DNA from: Salinicola halophilus
Lineage (GTDB): Bacteria; Pseudomonadota; Gammaproteobacteria; Pseudomonadales; Halomonadaceae
Length of the DNA: 64,000 nt
Assembly: GCF_003206155.1 (NCBI RefSeq)
Contig: NZ_PZJV01000001.1
Span: forward strand, 1,383,298 to 1,447,297
Direction of reading: 5' to 3'
Shown piece after piece: positions 1 through 11,658 of the stretch (positions are counted from its first letter, which is position 1; every line of letters begins with the position of its first letter). Below the pieces are notes generated by a model that saw only the letters and a program-made list of their open reading frames with translations, ran no database searches and was not told the DNA's origin. The position numbers and the translations under genes were made by a program.

Positions 1-61
1 CGGGGGCGCCGTTTTTTATCGCCGATGCGTCATGCCACAGATGCGGAACGACGCGTAGGCG

Positions 62-343
62 TCAGGAGAAAGGGCCGTCGCCCTCCTCCTCGTCGTCGCC
101 GATCTGGCGGCCGAAACTCTGCCACTGGGCGAGCGTCATCACTTCGGTGGTCTCGGTCTGCAGATCGTGAACTACCAGCAGCTCGCCGCGCTCCAACTGA
201 CGACGGAGATCGCGCACCCAGTCGTGCATGTCAGTGGTGACGTCGGTGGTGTCGTAGCCCTGGCGGGTAACGAAGGTTTGCAGTAGCGCGTCCAGGGTTT
301 CAGCGGGCAGCATGGTGTGCGGTACGTCGACGAAGCGGCTCAT
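62..343 (-). CDS. UPF0270 (YheU-like) small protein
   Basis: A 93-residue protein of the UPF0270/YheU family, whose function is unknown. The family pattern is visible: an N-terminal stretch in which P-x-E-T-L-D-x-L leads into F-V-T-R-x-G, followed by the R-R-Q-L-E-R-G-E segment near residue 50 and a V-V-H-D strand. The tail is acidic (G-D-D-E-E-E-G-D). An upstream in-frame start would overlap ligA by about 150 bases, so I chose the ATG at 343, which lies just past the ligA stop codon. It is the last gene of the smc-zipA-ligA group and is probably co-transcribed with ligA, as in pseudomonads. Confidence 0.85.
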   Translation of the reverse strand: MSRFVDVPHTMLPAETLDALLQTFVTRQGYDTTDVTTDMHDWVRDLRRQLERGELLVVHDLQTETTEVMTLAQWQSFGRQIGDDEEEGDGPFS

Positions 344-344
344 G

Positions 345-2777
<2,433 letters not shown>

Positions 2778-4004
2778 TCAGTTCGCCTGATAGCGATGCA
2801 GCCGATGCCGACGCTCGAAGTCCTGCACTCGCTGGCGCGCGAACTCGATGGTCTGCGCGGTCATGACGCTGTGATTCTCGTCCTTGAGTTCGCCGCCCAG
2901 ATTGCGCACCAGCACCATGGCCGTCTCGAGCATCGCCTCGAACGCGACCGAGGTGTCGTGGGCGCCGGGCAGCGGCATCAAGAAGCTCACGCCGGGTGTG
3001 ACGATCTCGTCCATCCGGTCCAGGTCGAAGACGCCGGGCTTGAGCACGTTCACCATGGAGAACTGAAGTTCGCTATCGCTCTCTTCCGTCTCGAAACGGT
3101 GAAAGATGCCCATTTCGCTGAATCGCAGTCCGCACGCCAGCATAAGCTTGAGCAGCGTGGTGCCGTCGAAGCCTTCCTCGTTACGCGCCAGAACGCTGAT
3201 GACGATGATCTCTTCGGCATCCGCCAGCGTCTCACGCGCACGCGCTGCGTTGACGTGATGACGCTTAGCCCGCTCGACCACCGGGTGCGGTGTCACCACT
3301 TCATGGCGTGCCGGCGATGCCTCGGCGACGTGCATGTCGGCAGACTCGTCCCGCTCGGTGGCGTCTGTCGCTGACGTTTCTCGCGGCAGTCGGTCCGGGT
3401 CGAGATCCATTGGCGTGAGCGTTTCGATTCTCAGCCGCTCTGCCTGCGTGGGCCGAGCGTCACGCTCGTAATCAGCGTCGCGACTCTCGGCTTCGAGACC
3501 GGTAAGCCGGGGCTCTTCGTGAACGGTCTCGTCGGAGTCGATATCGTCGCGCTTGTGGCCGAGACGAGAGGCGGATTCGCTGACGCGCTTGGCACCGGCA
3601 CGGACCGCGCTCTTCACATTGGCCTGCATGCTGGCAAACGAGGAGCGCGAGCGACGATCGAGAATACTGCTCTGGAGCGCTTCGTCGGGAATTCGCTCCT
3701 GACGCTTGGGCTCGGTCGGCCGAATCGGCTCCATGGTGTCCTGGCTACGCTCGAAGGTCGCCGGGCGCACGACACGGGCGCCGCCATTGGGCAGTTCCCA
3801 ATTGACTTCCTGCTCACGGGCCTGCTCTTCCGGATCCTGCTGCGCGCCGGTGTCGACATCGCCCGCATCGGACTCACTGGCTTCAGCGGTCGCGCGGTCG
3901 AGTCGCGGTACACGACGTTGGCGCTGGAGGCGGCGAAAGCCATCGATCACGATGGTTGCTACCAAAACCAGCCCCAGGATGATGAGCCACTCTCTTAGTT
4001 CCAT
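2778..4004 (-). CDS. zipA: Cell division protein ZipA
   Basis: Tethers FtsZ polymers to the inner membrane at the division site. The 408-residue protein begins with the typical ZipA N-terminus (M-E-L-R-E-W-L-I-I-L) and one membrane segment at about residues 5-22. A basic patch and a long charged, low-complexity linker follow (about 25-270), and then the globular C-terminal FtsZ-binding domain (about 275-408). Length is within the family range. It sits 253 bases downstream of smc in the conserved smc-zipA-ligA order, which supports the call because the linker itself carries little family signal. Confidence 0.93.
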   Translation of the reverse strand: MELREWLIILGLVLVATIVIDGFRRLQRQRRVPRLDRATAEASESDAGDVDTGAQQDPEEQAREQEVNWELPNGGARVVRPATFERSQDTMEPIRPTEPKRQERIPDEALQSSILDRRSRSSFASMQANVKSAVRAGAKRVSESASRLGHKRDDIDSDETVHEEPRLTGLEAESRDADYERDARPTQAERLRIETLTPMDLDPDRLPRETSATDATERDESADMHVAEASPARHEVVTPHPVVERAKRHHVNAARARETLADAEEIIVISVLARNEEGFDGTTLLKLMLACGLRFSEMGIFHRFETEESDSELQFSMVNVLKPGVFDLDRMDEIVTPGVSFLMPLPGAHDTSVAFEAMLETAMVLVRNLGGELKDENHSVMTAQTIEFARQRVQDFERRHRLHRYQAN

Positions 4005-4257
4005 GGGTCGTCTTGCCTGTTCGCGATGCCGCTATGCCGAGGAAAGAAATGCATGCGGGTGCATGCTGGCCTAAGCATAGCGTGATTTATCCGAAGCGGG
4101 CCATATTTTTCGTTGTCAAGAAATGTTTTGCCCGCCTGCCATCGCCCTTCAATTCTCCCGCATGGAAGGCAGTCTATTACGCGGTCGGACGGTTTGGCTA
4201 TTTTCCGCAAACCGTCGCGGCGCGCGGAATGACTTTCGTGTGACGCTTTCCTGCTCG

Positions 4258-7200
4258 TCAGGCGGTCTCGGCCATCGACGCCGCCTCGTCCACGCCCACG
4301 GAGACCAGTCGAGACACACCGGGCTCCTGCATTGTCACGCCCATTAATCGCTCCGCCGCTTCCATGGCGATCTTGTTATGCGTGATGAATATGAACTGCA
4401 CGCTCTCCGACATCTCTTTGACCAGCCTGGCATAGCGTCCGACATTGGCGTCATCCAGCGGGGCATCGACCTCATCGAGCATGCAGAACGGTGCCGGATT
4501 GAGCTGAAAGATGGCGAAGACCAGCGACAGTGCGGTCAGTGCCTTTTCGCCGCCGGAGAGCAGATGAATGGTGCTGTTTTTCTTGCCCGGCGGGCGCGCC
4601 ATGATCGCCACCCCGGTCTCCAGCAAATCCTCGCCGGTCATCGTCAACCATGCGGCCCCGCCACCGAAGACTCGTGGAAAAAGTGCCCCCAGCCCGTCGT
4701 TGACTTGCTCGAAAGTCTGCTTGAAGCGACTACGTGTCTCCTGATCGATACGCTTGATCGCCCGCTCCAACGTCTCGATCGCCTCAGAGAGCTCGGCGTG
4801 CTGCCCCTCGAGGTAGTCACGTCGTTCCGACTGCTGGTCGTACTCCTCGATCGCCGCGAGGTTGATCGCCCCGAGTCGGCGAATGCGCTCGGCGGTCTCG
4901 TCGAGACGGGTCTGCCAGGCGGGTTCGGTGGCCGCCGGGTCGAGAGATTCGAGCAGCGCGTCGCGGTCGTGCTGCGCCTCATCGATCTGCGCGGCCTGAG
5001 CGTCGGCCTTGAGCGTGAGCGCCTGCACCTGCAGGCGCACCTCCTGAAGGCGCTCGCGCAGCTCGCCGAGCGTGCGTTCGTGATCCTGACGCTCGACTTC
5101 GGCCTGTCGCAGTGTCTCGCCGAGCGTATTGGCACGATCACGATACGACTCGAGGGTGCGTTCTTCGTGGCTGCGCTGATCGAGCAGCGATGCGAGCGTC
5201 TCGCGCTGTTCGTCATCGGGCTCGCTGAGCGCCTCTCGTTGACTCAGAAGCGTGTCACGGCGCTCGTCGAGCGCGGCAAGCTGCACCCGGCTGCGCTCGA
5301 GCTGCTGGGCAAGCTCGGCCTGCTGCGTCTCCAGACGCTGACGCTCCAGCCCCTGCGACTGCTGATCGGCCCGCGCCTGCTGCTGCTCCCGACGCAGCGT
5401 ATCGAGCTGCTCCCGGGTCTCCTGGCGCGACGTATCCGCCGCGTCACGCTCGAGCGCCGCGGACTCGACGGCGCTCAAGGCCTGCTGCCAGCGCTCGCGG
5501 GCCGCTTCCCACTCGAGCCGAGTGCTCTCGAGCCTTTCGCGCCGCTCGGCCAGCTCGTCGTCGATCTCTGCCGCGCGCGCGGTACCGTGTTCGAGCCGCC
5601 CGTCGAGTGTCGCCAGCCGTGTCGCCGTCTGCTGACGCTCGCGTGCCAGCGCCGTCTCTTCCTCTCTCGACGCCTCCAGCGCCGCCTCACTCGTCGCAAG
5701 CGTCGACTGCGCCTCGCCGAGCGCGGTGTCGATCGTCTCGAGGCGCCCCTCGAGATGCTCGCGCCTTGTTTCGAGTGTCGCGCGCCGCTGACGCTGACGA
5801 ACCACGCTGTCGCCGGCGGCATCGTCGCGCCCCAGACGGCGCGCCCAGCCGCGCGCGAGCCAGAGCCCGTCGGCGGTGATCACGCTCGCCCCCGGCGCAA
5901 GCCCATCGAGCCTGGCCCATGCCTCCTCTAGGGTCGCCGCACAATAGATAGTGTCGAGAAAGGCAGTGAGCGCGCCGGCACCCTCTACCTTGGCGGCGAG
6001 GGTAACCCGCGTTACCGGATCGTCGGAGTCGTGTCGCGCGCTTGCATTCGCCTCGACCACCGGCAGCTCACCGCTGAGCAGTCCCTCCAGCGGCGCGCGT
6101 GACTCGGCAAGCGTCCCCACGCGAGCGTGCAGCCAGGGAGCCAGCACCCAGGCGACCGTACGCTCCCACCCGGACTCGACCTCGAGGCGCTCTGCGAGCC
6201 GCGGCGCATGCAATAGCGAATGGCCTGCCAGATGGTCGGCGAGTCCCGCGTCGCTGTCGGTCAGCGCGGCGGCGATCAGGGCGTCGAGAGACGCGATCTC
6301 TCCCTGCAACCGGTGCTGCTCGGCGCTCCCCGCCTCCCGCTCGCGGCGACGTTCCTCGACCGCCTGGCGGGCGGTGTCGCGCTCGCTGCCATGCTGCTCG
6401 CGCCGATGTTCGAGAGTCTGCTGGCGAGCCTCCAGCGCGTCGAGCGAGGCGGCGAGGACGCCGCGCTCGTGGGTGAGTTCGCCAACGTCGGGCAGCTCGT
6501 CACGCTGACGACGGCGGCGTTCGATCTCGGCCTCGAGGTCGATGACCAGACGCTCCAGACGCTGAATCGCGGTCTGCTCCCGCTCGGCCGCGTAGCGGCT
6601 GTCGCGCTCTCGCTCGCTGGCCGTTTCCCACGTTCGCTGGCGCTGGCTCATCTCGGATTCGGCATCGGCGGCGCGACTCTCGAGCGCTTCGAGACGCTCC
6701 TCGGCGGCCGCCGCTTGCGGTGAGAGCGTCTCGAGGCGCGCCTCGATCTCGGCGCGGCGGCGTTCGTCCTCACTCATCAGTGCCGCGAGGGATTCATGCT
6801 CGCGGCGGACGGCGTCGAGGTCGCTGGCGAGCTGACGATCGCGCTGGCGTGCATGTTCGAGGGACTGTTCGAGCCGGGCGATCGCCGCGCCGGTTTCGTA
6901 GAAGCTCGCCTGGTGACGCTCGAGTTCACGGGCGACTTTTTCATGCGTCTCGCGTCCTTCGACCAGACGCGTCTCGCACGCCCGCAGGCTCAACGTCACC
7001 TGTTCGATACGGGTTTCGAGTTCGCCGACCCGCGCCGTCTCCTCGGCGAGCTGGCCACGAAGCGCACGCTCGCGCAGCAACGCGAGTTCGCCGCGCAGCC
7101 GGTGCATCTCGTCCTGCAGGCGCCGGTAGCGCCGGGCCGCCTCCGCCTGGCGCTTGAGACGTTCGAGCTGCTTGTCGAGCTCCTGGCGAATGTCGTCGAG

Positions 7201-7779
7201 GCGCTCCAGATTCTCCTGCGTTCGCCGCAAGCGATTCTCGGTCTCGCGGCGGCGCTCCTTGTACTTGGAGATGCCCGCGGCCTCTTCGAGCGTGCTGCGA
7301 AGCTCCTCCGGACGCGCCTCGACAAGGCGGGAGATCATGCCCTGACCGATGATGGCGTAGGAGCGCGGCCCGAGGCCGGTACCCAGGAAGATGTCGGCGA
7401 TGTCGCGTCGCCGGCACTTCTGACCGTTGAGGTAGTAGCCGGATTGGCCGTCGCGCGTCACCTGACGCTTGACCGCGATCTCGGCGTAGCTGGCATAAGC
7501 GCCGCCCATGCCCCCGTCGCGGTTGTCGAAAGTGAGTTCGATGGCGGCCTGGCCGACCGGCGCGCGGCCGGTGGAGCCGTTGAAGATGACGTCGGCCATC
7601 GACTCACCGCGTAGCGTCTTGGCAGAGGACTCCCCCATGACCCAGCGCACGGCGTCGATGACGTTGGACTTGCCGCACCCGTTGGGGCCGACGATGGCGG
7701 TCATGTTGCCGTCGAAGGGGACGGTAACGGGGTCGACGAACGATTTGAAGCCGGCAAGTTTGATCGATTTGAGGCGCAT
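4258..7779 (-). CDS. smc: Chromosome segregation ATPase SMC
   Basis: Structural maintenance of chromosomes protein of 1173 residues, which condenses and segregates the nucleoid together with ScpA and ScpB. Visible parts are the Walker A motif GPNGCGKSN (31-39), two long coiled-coil arms rich in E, R, Q and L, a hinge around the middle (about 510-660), the ABC signature L-S-G-G-E at 1074-1078 and Walker B ending in D-E-V-D-A-P-L-D-D at about 1100-1110. The gene is first in the smc-zipA-ligA run and divergent from the LexA-like gene. The presence of SMC rather than MukB fits a pseudomonad/halomonad-type gammaproteobacterium. Confidence 0.97.
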   Translation of the reverse strand: MRLKSIKLAGFKSFVDPVTVPFDGNMTAIVGPNGCGKSNVIDAVRWVMGESSAKTLRGESMADVIFNGSTGRAPVGQAAIELTFDNRDGGMGGAYASYAEIAVKRQVTRDGQSGYYLNGQKCRRRDIADIFLGTGLGPRSYAIIGQGMISRLVEARPEELRSTLEEAAGISKYKERRRETENRLRRTQENLERLDDIRQELDKQLERLKRQAEAARRYRRLQDEMHRLRGELALLRERALRGQLAEETARVGELETRIEQVTLSLRACETRLVEGRETHEKVARELERHQASFYETGAAIARLEQSLEHARQRDRQLASDLDAVRREHESLAALMSEDERRRAEIEARLETLSPQAAAAEERLEALESRAADAESEMSQRQRTWETASERERDSRYAAEREQTAIQRLERLVIDLEAEIERRRRQRDELPDVGELTHERGVLAASLDALEARQQTLEHRREQHGSERDTARQAVEERRREREAGSAEQHRLQGEIASLDALIAAALTDSDAGLADHLAGHSLLHAPRLAERLEVESGWERTVAWVLAPWLHARVGTLAESRAPLEGLLSGELPVVEANASARHDSDDPVTRVTLAAKVEGAGALTAFLDTIYCAATLEEAWARLDGLAPGASVITADGLWLARGWARRLGRDDAAGDSVVRQRQRRATLETRREHLEGRLETIDTALGEAQSTLATSEAALEASREEETALARERQQTATRLATLDGRLEHGTARAAEIDDELAERRERLESTRLEWEAARERWQQALSAVESAALERDAADTSRQETREQLDTLRREQQQARADQQSQGLERQRLETQQAELAQQLERSRVQLAALDERRDTLLSQREALSEPDDEQRETLASLLDQRSHEERTLESYRDRANTLGETLRQAEVERQDHERTLGELRERLQEVRLQVQALTLKADAQAAQIDEAQHDRDALLESLDPAATEPAWQTRLDETAERIRRLGAINLAAIEEYDQQSERRDYLEGQHAELSEAIETLERAIKRIDQETRSRFKQTFEQVNDGLGALFPRVFGGGAAWLTMTGEDLLETGVAIMARPPGKKNSTIHLLSGGEKALTALSLVFAIFQLNPAPFCMLDEVDAPLDDANVGRYARLVKEMSESVQFIFITHNKIAMEAAERLMGVTMQEPGVSRLVSVGVDEAASMAETA

Positions 7780-7901
7780 GCCGCCGGTCGGTCTCCTGAT
7801 TCACGATAGCCGTTCGAGCGGTGTGACCTCGCTCGCCGGCAAGCCTACGGCACGCATCCGGCGATAGCCAGCCGCCGCGCGGCTCGGGGATTAGAGGTGG
7901 C

Positions 7902-7929
7902 TTGTCCGTCCCGTCGACCTTGCTATGAT
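7902..7929 (+). promoter_or_regulatory. Sigma-70-type promoter for the lexA-like/yigZ unit
   Basis: TTGTCC (7902-7907) and TATGAT (7924-7929) are separated by 16 bases. Transcription would start about 20 bases before the ATG at 7955. No CTG-N10-CAG LexA box is seen around it. Confidence 0.55.
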
Positions 7930-7954
7930 GGGCGCCACCTGTCGGGAGAAAACG

Positions 7955-8428
7955 ATGAACAACCGTGCACCGAGCTATCTGCAACGCCACCCCAACCTGC
8001 CGCTGATGGAGGGCGATTGGGAAACCATCGATGCCACCGACCTGGTGGACATCCCGCTGCTCGGCCAGGTCGCGGCGGGGCTACCGATGGAGGCGTGTCT
8101 CGACGACGCCACGGTGCAGGTGCCCGCGCGCCTGGTGCGGCGCAACACCTACGCGCTGCGCGTGCGCGGCGATTCGATGATCGATAGCCACATCTTCGAC
8201 GGCGACATCATCATCATCGAGCGCTATGAGTCCGCCGAGAACGGCGAGACGGCGGTCATTCTCATCAACAATCAGGAAGTGACCCTGAAGAAGCTCTTCA
8301 TCGAGAAGACCGGCGTGCGTCTGCAGCCGGCCAACGACACCATGCCGCCGATCTACCTCAAGAACGAGGACGTCCAGGTACTGGGGCTCGTCATGGGTGT
8401 GATGCGCCACCCTTCGCAAGCGGCCTGA
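7955..8428 (+). CDS. Stand-alone LexA-type S24 peptidase-domain protein, no HTH
   Basis: A 157-residue protein that aligns over nearly its whole length with the C-terminal self-cleaving half of LexA/UmuD. It has a possible scissile Ala41-Gly42 inside P-L-L-G-Q-V-A-A-G, a catalytic Ser74 in R-G-D-S-M-I-D, a catalytic Lys112 in E-V-T-L-K-K-L, and the D-G-D strand between them. The winged helix of LexA (about 70 residues) is absent; only about 30 unrelated residues precede the peptidase region. The ATG at 7955 has GGGAGA upstream; starts 27-30 bases earlier would not add a DNA-binding domain. It overlaps yigZ by one base. No umuC is nearby. It could be a regulator, an accessory to another repressor, or a UmuD-like protein; the function is not known to me. 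Confidence 0.85.
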   Translation: MNNRAPSYLQRHPNLPLMEGDWETIDATDLVDIPLLGQVAAGLPMEACLDDATVQVPARLVRRNTYALRVRGDSMIDSHIFDGDIIIIERYESAENGETAVILINNQEVTLKKLFIEKTGVRLQPANDTMPPIYLKNEDVQVLGLVMGVMRHPSQAA

Positions 8429-9045
8429 TGCGCTACTTTGTCCCGGCGCTCGCCCCAGACGAGATCCACACCCACACCCTCGAGATCGAAAAGAGTCGCT
8501 TCATTACCTGGATCGGCCACGTCGCCACACCGGCGGATTTCGAGCGTCTGCTGGCCAACGCGCGAACACATTACCCTGACGCCAGCCATCACTGCAGCGC
8601 CTTCATCGCCGGGGCGCCGCGCGAGCAGGTCACCATCGGTTTCTCAGACGACGGCGAACCCGGCGGCACTGCCGGGCGCCCGATGTTCCAGGCGCTGGAG
8701 GGCAGCGGTCTCGGACGCATCGGGGTCGTGGTCACGCGCTATTTCGGCGGTATCAAGCTGGGCACCGGCGGACTGGTCCGCGCCTATACCCAGGCCGTCG
8801 TTCAGGCGCTCGACACCCTGCCCCGCGCCAGCCATACCGAACGTCGCAAGCGTCGCATCCGCGTCGGCTTCAGCCAGGAGGCGGAGACGCGTCACTGGCT
8901 CGCCGAGCACGAGATTCCGGTCGACGGCGTCGACTATTCGAGCGACGGCGTCGTACTCACTCTCGGCTGGCCCGACGACGACAGCGTTTCGATGGACGCA
9001 CTCGAGCAGCGCCTGCGCGGCGGGCTCACGCCACTCGAGTCATGA
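8428..9045 (+). CDS. yigZ: YigZ/IMPACT family protein
   Basis: A 205-residue UPF0029/IMPACT-family protein with the N-terminal domain signature: E-x-E-K-S-R-F-I near the start, H-H-C-S-A-F-I at about 52-58, and the long S-D-D-G-E-P-G-G-T-A-G-R-P through V-V-T-R-Y-F-G-G-I-K-L-G-T-G-G-L-V-R-A-Y block at about 73-115. A ferredoxin-like C-terminal domain follows. The biochemical role is poorly defined; family members are linked to translation control in eukaryotes. Its start codon overlaps the stop of the LexA-like gene (TGATG), so the two are translationally coupled. Confidence 0.92.
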   Translation: MRYFVPALAPDEIHTHTLEIEKSRFITWIGHVATPADFERLLANARTHYPDASHHCSAFIAGAPREQVTIGFSDDGEPGGTAGRPMFQALEGSGLGRIGVVVTRYFGGIKLGTGGLVRAYTQAVVQALDTLPRASHTERRKRRIRVGFSQEAETRHWLAEHEIPVDGVDYSSDGVVLTLGWPDDDSVSMDALEQRLRGGLTPLES

Positions 9046-9050
9046 TCGCT

Positions 9051-9713
9051 TCACCCCTCTTCGCAGGCGCCGCGCGCCACTTCGTAGGAGAGCTGGATGT
9101 GCTCGTGGATGAGCGTCCGCGCCGCCTCGGTGCGGCGTGAAAGCGAAAGTTCCACTAGCTCGCCGTGCTGGGCATCCAGCGTTTCCCGCAGCCCGGGAAG
9201 GGTCGGCGCCATGCGCCGATAGCGGTCGAACTGATCGTGAAGCTGCTCGATGAATCGCAGTAGCCACCGCGATGTGCACGGTTCGAGCAGGCGACGATGG
9301 AACTGCAGATGCATGAGCTCCCAGTGTTCCAGCGCCTCGGCGTGCTCGTCGGCCCGCTTGAGCCGGTGAAACGCTGCCAGCAGCTCGGCCTCCCAGTGGG
9401 CATCGCCATTGGCCAGCGCCTCGCTCAGCGCCTGCCCTTCGAAACGCTGACGTAACGTCACGATATCGTCGAGTTCGGTGCGGGTGAGCGCCGGCACTCG
9501 GAAACCTCGCTGATTCTCCTGCGTCAGCAGGCCGTAGGCGGCCAGTCGATTGAGCGCCTCGCGCAGCGGACTCAGGCCTACCTGGTAGTGCTCCTTGAGC
9601 GACTTGATCGCGAGTTTTTCGCCCGCCGTGAATCGCCCCTGAATGAGGTCGCGTTTGAGCGCCGTGTAAATCTGGCTGGCGGCGGTGAGCCCTGCGGGTT
9701 CTCGTTGGGGCAT
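9051..9713 (-). CDS. GntR/FCD-family transcriptional regulator
   Basis: A 220-residue repressor-type regulator. The winged HTH occupies about residues 8-70, with L-x-E-H-Y-Q-V-G-L-S-P-L-R-E-A-L-N-R-L as recognition helix region and G-F-R-V-P as the wing. An all-helical FCD ligand-binding domain follows, with the H-x-x-F-H-R-R-L pattern. The ATG at 9713 was chosen because the family begins about ten residues before the HTH; the longer frame adds 57 non-family codons. It is divergent from the gamma-glutamyltransferase gene, so the GGT/CHR/TTT cluster is its most likely target. FCD regulators usually sense small organic acids or amino acids. Confidence 0.92.
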   Translation of the reverse strand: MPQREPAGLTAASQIYTALKRDLIQGRFTAGEKLAIKSLKEHYQVGLSPLREALNRLAAYGLLTQENQRGFRVPALTRTELDDIVTLRQRFEGQALSEALANGDAHWEAELLAAFHRLKRADEHAEALEHWELMHLQFHRRLLEPCTSRWLLRFIEQLHDQFDRYRRMAPTLPGLRETLDAQHGELVELSLSRRTEAARTLIHEHIQLSYEVARGACEEG

Positions 9714-9906
9714 GAACGCCTCTTGTCGTCGATGTCGACTCGGCCTGTGCTGACAAAGCGCCCGGCGGGGAGTCACACCATGATCGCTGGGAACTCGATG
9801 CCGCACGGCGAGTCGTTTCTCCAATAGTGCCGAATTCGACCGGCGGTGCGAATCCCCATTGAGACGCGAACGCGGCTTGACCATCCGCGGAATACGACGT
9901 CATAGT

Positions 9907-9920
9907 AAAAATCGATTTTT
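9907..9920. promoter_or_regulatory. Perfect palindrome, candidate operator
   Basis: AAAAATCGATTTTT is a perfect 14-base palindrome inside the gntR-ggt divergent spacer, ending 55 bases before the ggt ATG. Its position fits an operator or promoter-proximal site. It does not match the usual FCD half-site spacing well, so the assignment to the local GntR protein is tentative. Confidence 0.35.
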
Positions 9921-9975
9921 CGACGCCCTCGGCCAGTCGATCGCCCATCGGCCCATAACAATCGAGAACGCCCGC

Positions 9976-11655
9976 ATGACGACCGCTTCCGACCGCACCG
10001 CTACGCGGGGCGATACCGCGCCCTTCGACTCGCTGCGCTTTTCCGACGACAATCCTTACGCTTCACGGCGCAGTGCCACCTATTCACAACGGGGCATGGT
10101 TGCCGCCTCCCAGCCTCAGGCGAGCGAGGCCGGTCGGGACATTCTGGCCCAGGGCGGTAACGCCGTGGATGCCGCCATTGCCACGGCCGCCGTGCTCAGC
10201 GTGGTCGAGCCGACGGGCAACGGCATCGGCGGTGATGCCTTCGCCCTCGTGTGGCTCGCTGACGGTACCGGCAGCGGCAAGCTCCACGGCCTCAATGCCA
10301 GCGGCCACGCGCCGGCCGGCCTGACGCCGGAGGCGGTCAAGACCGCCGGCTTCGACGAGATGCCGCTGCACGGCTGGACACCGGTCACGGTACCCGGCAC
10401 GCCGGCCGCCTGGGCCGAGCTCTCCCGTAGCCATGGCAAGCTCGATTTCGCCAAGCTGCTCGCCCCGGCCATCCGCATCGCCCGGGAAGGCTTTCCGGTA
10501 TCGCCGGTGATCGCCAAGCTCTGGGCCCGCGGCGAGCGCCAGTTTCGCGCGGCAGCCACCGATCCCGCCGTGGCTCCCTGGCTCGAGGCTTTCGCCCCGC
10601 GGGGGCGCGCTCCCCGCGCCGGCGAAATCCATCGCAACGAGGCGCAGGCGCGGACCCTCGAGTCCCTGGCGGCCTCTCACTGCGAGAGTTTCTACCGTGG
10701 CGAGCTGGCCGAGAAGATCGATGCCTTTTCCCGGGAAACCGGCGGCTATCTGCGGGCGACGGATCTCGCCGGCTATCAGCCGGAATGGGTCGAGCCGATC
10801 TCGGTGAACTATCGCGGCGTCGATGTCTGGGAGATTCCGCCCAACGGTCAGGGCATGGTCGCGCTGATGGCACTGCGGCTGATGGAGGGCTTCGACCCGG
10901 CGGTGCGCGACGACCCCGAACTGCTACATCGCCAGATCGAGGCGATGAAACTCGCCTACACCGATGGCCACCACCACATTACCGACAGCGCCCACATGCG
11001 CACGAGCGTCGAATCCCTGCTCAGCGATGCCTACGCCGAGACGCGTCGTGCGCTGATCAAGCCGACCGCGATCGACCCCGAGCCCGGCGAGCCGCAGGCG
11101 GGCGGCACGGTCTATCTCGCCACGGCGGACGCCGACGGCAACATGGTCTCCTACATCCAGAGCAACTATCACGGCTTCGGCTCCGGCGTGGTGGTGCCGG
11201 AGACCGGCATCTCGCTGCAGAATCGCGGCCACGGCTTCAGCCTCGACCCTGGCCACGTCAACACGCTCGCGCCGGGCAAGCGTACCTTTCACACCATCAT
11301 TCCGGGTTTTCTGACCCAGGGCGATACGCCCCTTGGCCCTTTCGGCGTGATGGGCGGATTCATGCAGCCTCAGGGGCACATGCAGGTGGTGATGAATCTG
11401 GTCGACTACGCGCTCAACCCGCAGGCGGCGCTGGACGCCCCGCGCTGGCAGTGGATGGGTGGGCGCAAGGTAGGCATCGAGCCGGGCTATCCGCTCCATC
11501 TGATCCGTGACATGGCCGAACGCGGCCACGAGGTGACGATGGCGATCGACACCACAGCCTACGGCCGTGGCCAAGTGATCCTCCGCGACCCCCAGTCCGG
11601 GGTCTACTGCGGCGGCACCGAACCGCGCACCGATGCTGCGATCGCGGTCCTCTGA
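9976..11655 (+). CDS. Gamma-glutamyltransferase family protein (YwrD-like)
   Basis: A 559-residue Ntn-hydrolase of the gamma-glutamyltranspeptidase family, cleaving or transferring gamma-glutamyl groups. The chain matures by self-cleavage before Thr378 in G-G-T-V-Y-L-A, giving a large and a small subunit. The N-terminal block with M-V-A-A-S-Q-P, G-G-N-A-V-D-A-A-I-A and N-G-I-G-G-D-A is typical. There is no signal peptide, unlike periplasmic Ggt, so it is probably cytoplasmic as in the YwrD group. The ATG at 9976 was preferred over a frame running back into the regulatory spacer. The stop is 3 bases before the first CHR gene, so it heads an operon. The natural substrate is unknown. Confidence 0.9.
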   Translation: MTTASDRTATRGDTAPFDSLRFSDDNPYASRRSATYSQRGMVAASQPQASEAGRDILAQGGNAVDAAIATAAVLSVVEPTGNGIGGDAFALVWLADGTGSGKLHGLNASGHAPAGLTPEAVKTAGFDEMPLHGWTPVTVPGTPAAWAELSRSHGKLDFAKLLAPAIRIAREGFPVSPVIAKLWARGERQFRAAATDPAVAPWLEAFAPRGRAPRAGEIHRNEAQARTLESLAASHCESFYRGELAEKIDAFSRETGGYLRATDLAGYQPEWVEPISVNYRGVDVWEIPPNGQGMVALMALRLMEGFDPAVRDDPELLHRQIEAMKLAYTDGHHHITDSAHMRTSVESLLSDAYAETRRALIKPTAIDPEPGEPQAGGTVYLATADADGNMVSYIQSNYHGFGSGVVVPETGISLQNRGHGFSLDPGHVNTLAPGKRTFHTIIPGFLTQGDTPLGPFGVMGGFMQPQGHMQVVMNLVDYALNPQAALDAPRWQWMGGRKVGIEPGYPLHLIRDMAERGHEVTMAIDTTAYGRGQVILRDPQSGVYCGGTEPRTDAAIAVL

Positions 11656-11658
11656 GCC

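Noticed and set aside
7955-8428. Calling this gene the true SOS repressor lexA
   Set aside because: The DNA-binding half is absent, so it cannot act as the usual repressor; the real lexA must lie elsewhere.
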